A stretch of 64,000 bases of DNA from positions 1,302,001 through 1,366,000 of the forward strand of contig NZ_CP035291.1 of the NCBI RefSeq assembly GCF_006094395.1, given 5' to 3'. The notes below the pieces were generated by a model. The model did no database searches. It had not been told where the DNA came from and saw only the letters and a list, made by a program, of their open reading frames with translations. Below are positions 59,145 to 64,000 of the stretch, in pieces. Position numbers and translations under genes: made by a program. Numbering within the stretch: position 1 is the stretch's first letter; each line of letters begins with the position of its first letter. The DNA is from Staphylococcus haemolyticus (GTDB lineage: Bacteria; Bacillota; Bacilli; Staphylococcales; Staphylococcaceae).

Positions 59145-59195
59145 AGAGACTAGGATTTAGAATTCACATAGAAATCATTATCCTAGTCTCTTTTA
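59145..59195. terminator. Bidirectional terminator between rnz and proC
   Basis: A perfect 12-bp stem AGAGACTAGGAT (59145-59156) with ATCCTAGTCTCT (59180-59191), then TTTA on the plus strand. The loop is about 23 bases. Confidence 0.8.
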
Positions 59196-59204
59196 CATTA
59201 AAAT

Positions 59205-60020
59205 TTAATTATCTTCATTTTTAGATAATTCAACGCTACGATGAACTGCCGCATTCAAACAATCCTTAAAGATTGCTTCAATATCATGTTGAGCTAATGC
59301 ATTTAAACCCGCTTGAGTTGTTCCACCTTTAGAAGTAATATTTTTACGCAACTGTTCCATACTTAAATCTGATCTTTCAATCATCTTACTTGTACCAATA
59401 ATTAAATTTTTAATTGATTCTTCAACTTGATCTTTCTCAAGACCTAAATCTGTACCTGCTTTAACATATTGTTCAAAGACATGATATAAAAATGCAGGAC
59501 CGCTTCCTGTAATCGCAGTTACTTGATGTAAGTGGTCTTCATCCACCTCAATTACTGAACCAAAAGCATTTACTAAATCGTTAACCTCTTCTTTTGATTT
59601 AGGTCCAAAATTTCCTGAAAAGCTAATACCTGTTACAGAATGACCAACTTGTGCATTTGTATTAGGCATAATTCGAGCGATAGGATTTTCAACTTGTAAT
59701 TGTTCCTGAATATAATTGATAGGTAAACCAGCCATAATAGAAATAAAGCGATTGTTTTCATTGATGTATGGTTGAATTCTTTGTGCTACTTTTTCGAAAT
59801 CATAAGGTTTAGAACCTAAAAAGACATAATCTGCGTCTTGTAATAATTTTTCATCATCGTAGCTGTATTCAACACCTAATTCCTCAGCGAAATTTTTTAA
59901 AGCTTCTTCATTCGATTTATTCGTTAAGTAAATATCATGTGACTTTAATTTTTTTGAATTAATTATACCTTTGAAGATTGCTTGTGCCATATTTCCTGCA
60001 CCATAAAATACTAATTTCAT
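59205..60020 (-). CDS. proC: Pyrroline-5-carboxylate reductase
   Basis: Last step of proline synthesis. N-terminal NAD(P) motif FYGAGNMAQAI, and the C-terminal signature ITSKGGTTQAGLNAL. Starting at ATG 60020 gives MKLVFYGAGN and 271 residues, the staphylococcal form; upstream ATG codons at 60032-60035 lie over the GTGAGG ribosome-binding site. Confidence 0.95.
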   Translation of the reverse strand: MKLVFYGAGNMAQAIFKGIINSKKLKSHDIYLTNKSNEEALKNFAEELGVEYSYDDEKLLQDADYVFLGSKPYDFEKVAQRIQPYINENNRFISIMAGLPINYIQEQLQVENPIARIMPNTNAQVGHSVTGISFSGNFGPKSKEEVNDLVNAFGSVIEVDEDHLHQVTAITGSGPAFLYHVFEQYVKAGTDLGLEKDQVEESIKNLIIGTSKMIERSDLSMEQLRKNITSKGGTTQAGLNALAQHDIEAIFKDCLNAAVHRSVELSKNEDN

Positions 60021-60223
60021 TGACAACATCATCCTCACTTTTTAATTTATAAAACCATAGTAACATATAAGTAGCACTTCTTTTTATAAAAGTTAGTGCT
60101 ACTATACGCATGAGCTTTAGCTCAGGTGGTCCCTGGGCACTTCTTTTTATATCAATAGATAACTTTATGAATGAAATGATTTAAGTTATTATAATCTTAA
60201 TCATAATTAAAGAGGGTATTACT

Positions 60224-60979
60224 ATGTTAGGTAAACATTATATCGTTACTGGAGGCACTAGTGGATTAGGGCTTGAAATCACTAAGCGACTTATCAAAAA
60301 AGGGGCTCATGTTACAATTCTTGCTAGGAACAAAGAAAAGTATAAACAAATCAACTTCAAACCATTTGAAAAGAGAGTACAAATGCTAACTTGTGATTTG
60401 CAAGATAAAAATGCTATTAGCATGTTACCACAATATATCGATACTCAAATTGACGGTATCATTTATAGTGCTGGGCTTGGGTATTTTAAATCGATAAGTC
60501 AACATTCCACTAATGAAATGTTAGAAACTTACGAAGTTAATATCATCGGTTTTAATTTATTACTGCATGCTTTACTGCCATATTTATCCAAACATGCGAG
60601 TATTGTAGGAATTTCGAGTCAAGCAGCATTCATCACACAAGCAAATGCGGCTCATTATGGTGCATCTAAAGCGGCTTTTAATGCAGTTCTAAATGCACTT
60701 CGTTTAGAACATCCATCTTACCATGTCATGTCAGTTAATCCCGGACCTGTTCGAACGCCTTTTCACGAAAAAGCAGACCCAAGTCTTGCATATGCACACA
60801 AGTATGACGCAATGATGTTAGATCCAACTTTATTAGCTAAAGATATTATTGACGGTATTATTAAACGTAAATGTGAAATCAATCAACCTAAATGGATGCA
60901 CTCCACTTTAAAATTTTATCAAATATTTCCTAGATTTATTGAATCGCTTTTTCCATTTTTATTTAAAAACAAACAGTAA
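60224..60979 (+). CDS. Short-chain dehydrogenase/reductase
   Basis: 251 residues, classical SDR: cofactor motif TGGTSGLG (9-16), catalytic YGASK (145-149) with Ser131/Ser132, and the NPG motif VNPGPVRTPF. It probably reduces a ketone or aldehyde with NADP(H); the substrate cannot be told. It is followed 14 bases later by a small hypothetical gene. Confidence 0.88.
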   Translation: MLGKHYIVTGGTSGLGLEITKRLIKKGAHVTILARNKEKYKQINFKPFEKRVQMLTCDLQDKNAISMLPQYIDTQIDGIIYSAGLGYFKSISQHSTNEMLETYEVNIIGFNLLLHALLPYLSKHASIVGISSQAAFITQANAAHYGASKAAFNAVLNALRLEHPSYHVMSVNPGPVRTPFHEKADPSLAYAHKYDAMMLDPTLLAKDIIDGIIKRKCEINQPKWMHSTLKFYQIFPRFIESLFPFLFKNKQ

Positions 60980-60993
60980 ATAGGAGTGATGGT

Positions 60994-61236
60994 ATGTTAT
61001 GTTGTGTGAACCGAGATGTTAAACAATGTATTGAGAATGTGAATGCACTATCACCACAATCAATTTTTACTATTACAGATTTATTAGGGCAAGACTATTA
61101 TGATTCATTAGATTCTGCCGAACAATCATTTATAGATTTTAAATTTCATGAACTAATATTAAGAGGGGAAATCATGAATGTAGTCATTAAAGAAGAAAGT
61201 GAACATGATAAACATAGATATTTAAAGCAGTATTAA
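60994..61236 (+). CDS. Small protein of unknown function (DUF1413-like)
   Basis: 80 residues from ATG 60994 (TAGGAGTG upstream). The central stretch QSIFTITDLLGQDYYDSL resembles DUF1413 proteins (Fxlk-DLfG pattern), and a long predicted helix follows. No catalytic motif. Likely co-transcribed with the SDR gene. Confidence 0.6.
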   Translation: MLCCVNRDVKQCIENVNALSPQSIFTITDLLGQDYYDSLDSAEQSFIDFKFHELILRGEIMNVVIKEESEHDKHRYLKQY

Positions 61237-61259
61237 ATTAATTCAAATTGAAACAAAAA

Positions 61260-61300
61260 GGTGTTTAGGACAAGTTTTTAATTTAATGTCCCAAACACCT
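61260..61300 (-). terminator. Terminator after the aldo/keto reductase gene
   Basis: GGTGTTTAGGACA (61260-61272) and TGTCCCAAACACC (61287-61299), a 13-bp stem with one mismatch. The minus strand continues TTTTTGTTT. It may also stop plus-strand transcripts. Confidence 0.82.
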
Positions 61301-61334
61301 AAGTGATTATTTAAAAATTAATTAAGCATGTTAT

Positions 61335-62243
61335 CTATTTTAAATGTTGAGTATATTCTAAGTTCTTAACTCTTTCTCGAGCTGCCTTCACTTGATCAAG
61401 ACTTACTTTTTTATTGTAATTATTAACGTTTTCTTCTAATTGTTGTGGCGAACTAGCGCCAACGATAATTGCGCCAAGTGCATCATGAGATTTTAAATAT
61501 TCAAAAGATAAAGCACTAAGATTACTTTCTATTTCTTTAACAGAGGCAATAGTTTCTCCTAAATCATGATGTGTATACTCAAATATGCCCTCACTAAATT
61601 TATGATCTAAAGCATCAATACTATTGGAAGTTAACAACCCTTTAAATACAGGTCCGCGTGCTAACACTTTAACGCCTTTCGCATGGATGTCATTCAATAA
61701 TTGTTCTGGACGATTATCAATTAAATTAAATTGTGACATAATTGTCTCGATTTCACTATGTTTTAAATAATAATCAATAACATTTGGGCGTATTGAAGAA
61801 ATACCATATGCCTTAATGATACCTTCTTGCTTTAATTCATTAAATGCACTAATCGTTTCATCCAATGGATCATCTATTGTACCACCATGCAATTGATATA
61901 GATCTATATGATTTAGTCCTAATCGTTTTAATGATCCCTTTACACTTTCTTTAATATATTTCTTAGAAGGGTCCCATGTTGTACCTCCATCTTCAGTAGG
62001 GCGATTTCCAACTTTTGTTCCAATTACAATATCATCACGATTTTGATATTTTTTTAAAGCTTTGCCCACAATTTCTTCATTAGTCCCTTTATCATAAATA
62101 TCAGCAGTATCAAAATAAGTGATACCACTTTCGATTGCTTTTTCAATGATAGGTTCAGCATTAGCATACTCTGTACCTAAACTCATACAACCTAACCCTA
62201 ATTCTGAAATTTCGATGCCACTCTTTAAAATATTCTTTTGCAT
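61335..62243 (-). CDS. Aldo/keto reductase
   Basis: 302 residues, NADPH-dependent AKR TIM barrel with the catalytic tetrad D45, Y50, K77 and H119 (DTADIYDKG, GTKVG, YQLHG). ATG 62243 lies seven bases after AAAGGAG; an upstream ATG at 62279 precedes that site. Substrate unknown; probably a general detoxifying reductase. Confidence 0.9.
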   Translation of the reverse strand: MQKNILKSGIEISELGLGCMSLGTEYANAEPIIEKAIESGITYFDTADIYDKGTNEEIVGKALKKYQNRDDIVIGTKVGNRPTEDGGTTWDPSKKYIKESVKGSLKRLGLNHIDLYQLHGGTIDDPLDETISAFNELKQEGIIKAYGISSIRPNVIDYYLKHSEIETIMSQFNLIDNRPEQLLNDIHAKGVKVLARGPVFKGLLTSNSIDALDHKFSEGIFEYTHHDLGETIASVKEIESNLSALSFEYLKSHDALGAIIVGASSPQQLEENVNNYNKKVSLDQVKAARERVKNLEYTQHLK

Positions 62244-62324
62244 GTCCAATCTCCTTTCGATACACTTTAGGTAACGCATTCATCTTACCAATTTATATAA
62301 TGAATTAAAAGGGACGTGAATTTA

Positions 62325-62867
62325 ATGGAATTTAATGAAAAGACGTTTGATAGAACAGTAATTTATAATGGCAAAATTATAGATTTAGAAATTCATGATG
62401 TGGAGTTGCCTGATGGCAATACATCCAGAAGGGAATTAGTCTACCATAACGGTGCAGTGGCAGTCTGTGCAATAACGTCTAATGACGAAGTATTACTTGT
62501 TAAGCAATTTCGTAAACCAGTTGAAAAAGCTTTGTTAGAAATACCCGCTGGAAAATTAGAACAATATGAAGTTCGTGAAGAGGCTGCCAAACGAGAATTA
62601 GAAGAAGAAACAGGTTATGTGGCAAATAATTTAAAATTTATAACAGACATGTATGGTTGTCCTGGATTCACTAATGAAAAACTCACTATATACTTCAGCA
62701 ATAATCTAAGCGAAGGGCAACTTAACCTAGATGAAGATGAATTTGTTGAATTGCATAAAGTACCGATTTCAGATATAAAAGCATTGCTTGATAATCATGA
62801 AATAGAAGATGCTAAAACCATAATTGGTTTACAATATATATTACTAAATTATAATCATTCTAATTAA
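62325..62867 (+). CDS. nudF: ADP-ribose pyrophosphatase (Nudix hydrolase)
   Basis: 180 residues with a complete Nudix box, G76 to Y98 (Gx5E, then RELEEETG). It hydrolyses ADP-ribose to AMP and ribose-5-phosphate. GTG 62316 is an alternative start; ATG 62325 gives the family-like MEFNEKTFDRTVIYNG. In S. aureus and Bacillus it sits beside fur and xerD as here. Confidence 0.88.
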   Translation: MEFNEKTFDRTVIYNGKIIDLEIHDVELPDGNTSRRELVYHNGAVAVCAITSNDEVLLVKQFRKPVEKALLEIPAGKLEQYEVREEAAKRELEEETGYVANNLKFITDMYGCPGFTNEKLTIYFSNNLSEGQLNLDEDEFVELHKVPISDIKALLDNHEIEDAKTIIGLQYILLNYNHSN

Positions 62868-62890
62868 GTGCTGTAAATCTCTTGCATTTA

Positions 62891-62932
62891 ATTGAAAATA
62901 TTGGTAGTTTAGTAATTGAAATATTTTCAATT
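62891..62932 (+). other. 12-bp inverted repeat after nudF
   Basis: AATTGAAAATAT (62891-62902) and ATATTTTCAATT (62921-62932) are perfect complements around an 18-base loop. There is no T run, so it could be a weak terminator or a site for a dimeric regulator near the fur promoter. Confidence 0.4.
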
Positions 62933-62937
62933 TAAAA

Positions 62938-62952
62938 TGATTATAATTATTG
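62938..62952 (+). promoter_or_regulatory. Fur/PerR-type box before fur
   Basis: TGATTATAATTATTG fits the 7-1-7 Fur-family pattern TGATAATnATTATCA with a few mismatches; shifted by three bases it also resembles a Per box (TTATAATnATTATAA). In S. aureus fur is PerR-controlled. Which regulator binds cannot be settled here. Confidence 0.45.
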
Positions 62953-62971
62953 ATAGAGGAGTGTCGCTCCC

Positions 62972-63418
62972 ATGGAAGAACGATTAAATCGAGTTAAACA
63001 ACAATTACAACAATCTTCATATAAATTAACACCACAAAGAGAAGCCACAGTACGAGTTCTAATTGAAAATGAAAAGGATCACCTAAGCGCGGAAGATGTT
63101 TATTTAAAAGTGAAAGACAAAGCACCTGAAATAGGACTAGCCACTGTTTATAGAACATTAGAACTTTTAGCTGAAATAAAAGTAGTTGACAAAATTAATT
63201 TTGGTGATGGTGTTGCACGCTTTGATTTAAGAAAAGAGGGTGCTAAACACTTCCATCACCATTTAGTGTGTATGGAATGTGGTAAAGTTGATGAAATTCA
63301 TGAAGACTTATTACCTCAAGTTGAAGAAAGAGTAGAAACAGAATATAACTTTAAAATTCTTGATCACAGATTAACTTTTCACGGCGTTTGCGCTGAATGC
63401 CAAGCTAAAGGAAAATAG
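62972..63418 (+). CDS. fur: Ferric uptake regulator Fur
   Basis: 148 residues; an N-terminal winged helix (GLATVYRTLELL recognition helix) and C-terminal metal domain with HFHHHLVC, C100/C103 and C140/C143. Position beside xerD and nudF matches Fur rather than PerR or Zur in staphylococci. ATG 62972 follows GAGGAGTG. Represses iron uptake when iron is replete. Confidence 0.93.
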   Translation: MEERLNRVKQQLQQSSYKLTPQREATVRVLIENEKDHLSAEDVYLKVKDKAPEIGLATVYRTLELLAEIKVVDKINFGDGVARFDLRKEGAKHFHHHLVCMECGKVDEIHEDLLPQVEERVETEYNFKILDHRLTFHGVCAECQAKGK

Positions 63419-63429
63419 ATTAACTAATA

Positions 63430-63470
63430 GGCTAGGACAATTTTAAATCATTGTCTTAGTCTTTCTTAAT
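63430..63470 (+). terminator. Terminator after fur
   Basis: GGCTAGGACAA (63430-63440) with TTGTCTTAGTC (63451-63461, including G-U pairs), then TTTCTTAA. Confidence 0.7.
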
Positions 63471-63517
63471 ACTATTACATGAAAATGATTTGAGTTTATT
63501 CAAATAGAGGTGTTGTC

Positions 63518-64000
63518 ATGGAAACAATTATCGAGGAATATTTAAAATTTATACAAATTGAAAAAGGGTTAAGTGAAAATACGATTGGCGCTTATCGCAG
63601 AGATTTGAAAAAATATCAATTATATATGCAAGAACAAAAAATTGCTCATATTGATTTTATAGATAGACAAACAATACAAGAATGCCTTGGTTCTCTAATA
63701 GATCAAGGTGCTTCCGCAAAATCCATTGCAAGATTTATTTCAACAATACGTAGTTTTCATCAATTTGCTTTACGCGAAAAATATGCTGCTAAAGATCCTA
63801 CCGTTTTAATTGAAACACCTAAGTACGAGAAAAAACTTCCAGATGTTTTAGATGTTGAAGAAGTAATTCAGTTACTAGAAACACCGGATTTAACTAAAAA
63901 TAATGGGTATCGCGATCGTACAATTTTAGAGTTATTATACGCAACAGGCATGCGTGTTACTGAATTAATACAAATCGAGATAGATGATGTCAACTTAATT
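63518..64000 (+). CDS. xerD: Tyrosine recombinase XerD, N-terminal part (3' end outside window)
   Basis: The frame opens at ATG 63518 (AGAGGTG upstream) and runs off the end of the window after 161 codons. It has the SAM-like core-binding domain (about 1-85, LSENTIGAYRRDL) and the start of the catalytic domain with the first catalytic arginine R146 (YATGMRVTEL). The remaining catalytic residues lie beyond 64000. XerD with XerC resolves chromosome dimers at dif. Confidence 0.94.
   Translation, partial: METIIEEYLKFIQIEKGLSENTIGAYRRDLKKYQLYMQEQKIAHIDFIDRQTIQECLGSLIDQGASAKSIARFISTIRSFHQFALREKYAAKDPTVLIETPKYEKKLPDVLDVEEVIQLLETPDLTKNNGYRDRTILELLYATGMRVTELIQIEIDDVNLI

Noticed and set aside
60074..60145. 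CRISPR-like repeat pair
   Set aside because: Only two short copies of GCACTTCTTTTTATA, with no regular spacers and no cas genes in the window.

Overview
The window is a low-GC, A+T-rich Gram-positive chromosome segment whose gene content and order match the conserved core of the genus Staphylococcus (glyS-ccpN-ppsR-dnaG-sigA at one end, gnd-malR-malA-zwf-rnz-proC-fur-xerD at the other). Proteins are close to, but not identical with, those I know from S. aureus, and sodA is the only superoxide dismutase in view. I read it as a coagulase-negative species, but I cannot name the species from sequence alone. Almost all of it is vertically inherited housekeeping DNA. The accessory material is small: one collapsed IS1182-type transposase (48542-49162) and one type I toxin-antitoxin locus (about 54960-55270).

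Layout. 1-9080: end of recO, T-box-controlled glyS (minus), ccpN, the PPDK regulatory protein, primase, the main sigma factor, tRNA methyltransferase TrmK and a Nif3-like protein. 9128-13733: DEAD helicase, endonuclease IV and the zinc-uptake operon zurA-zurM-zur with a Zur box on its promoter. 14189-21594: sodA, the class B penicillin-binding protein, L33, a structured RNA candidate, formyl-THF cyclo-ligase, a rhomboid protease with TPRs, YqgQ, glucokinase and two small proteins. 21646-25790: the comG competence pseudopilus operon ending at shikimate kinase. 25792-31449: a glycine riboswitch followed by gcvT-gcvPA-gcvPB, then a rhodanese and the octanoyltransferase LipM, which together supply glycine cleavage and lipoylation. 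31493-41787: small envelope proteins, pepQ-efp-accB-accC-yqhY-nusB-xseA-xseB-ispA, argR, recN. 41964-48254: the branched-chain 2-oxoacid dehydrogenase operon (E3, E1 alpha, E1 beta, E2), the bacilliredoxin BrxB and an FUSC-type membrane protein. 48255-49300: IS remnant and a 31-residue Prli42-like microprotein. 49437-64000: a PepT-like peptidase, gnd, malR-malA, the toxin locus, an AraC regulator, zwf, rnz, proC, SDR and AKR enzymes, nudF, fur and the start of xerD.

Functional themes are branched-chain fatty-acid precursor supply (bfm, accBC), lipoate-dependent complexes (gcv, bfm, lipM), metal homeostasis and oxidative stress (zur, fur, sodA, brxB), and carbon flux through the oxidative pentose phosphate pathway (zwf, gnd) and maltose use (malR, malA). 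Regulatory RNA is well represented: a T-box, a glycine riboswitch, a probable independent ncRNA and an antisense-controlled toxin. The less ordinary points are two regulators without a canonical start codon (ccpN at ATA, malR at ACG), a comGA ribosome-binding site buried in a terminator hairpin, a short ORF overlapping zurM, the Fst/PepA1-like toxin locus and the Prli42-like microprotein missed by ordinary length cut-offs. I found no CRISPR array, prophage, rRNA or tRNA gene, and no clear evidence of a wholly undescribed multi-gene system.
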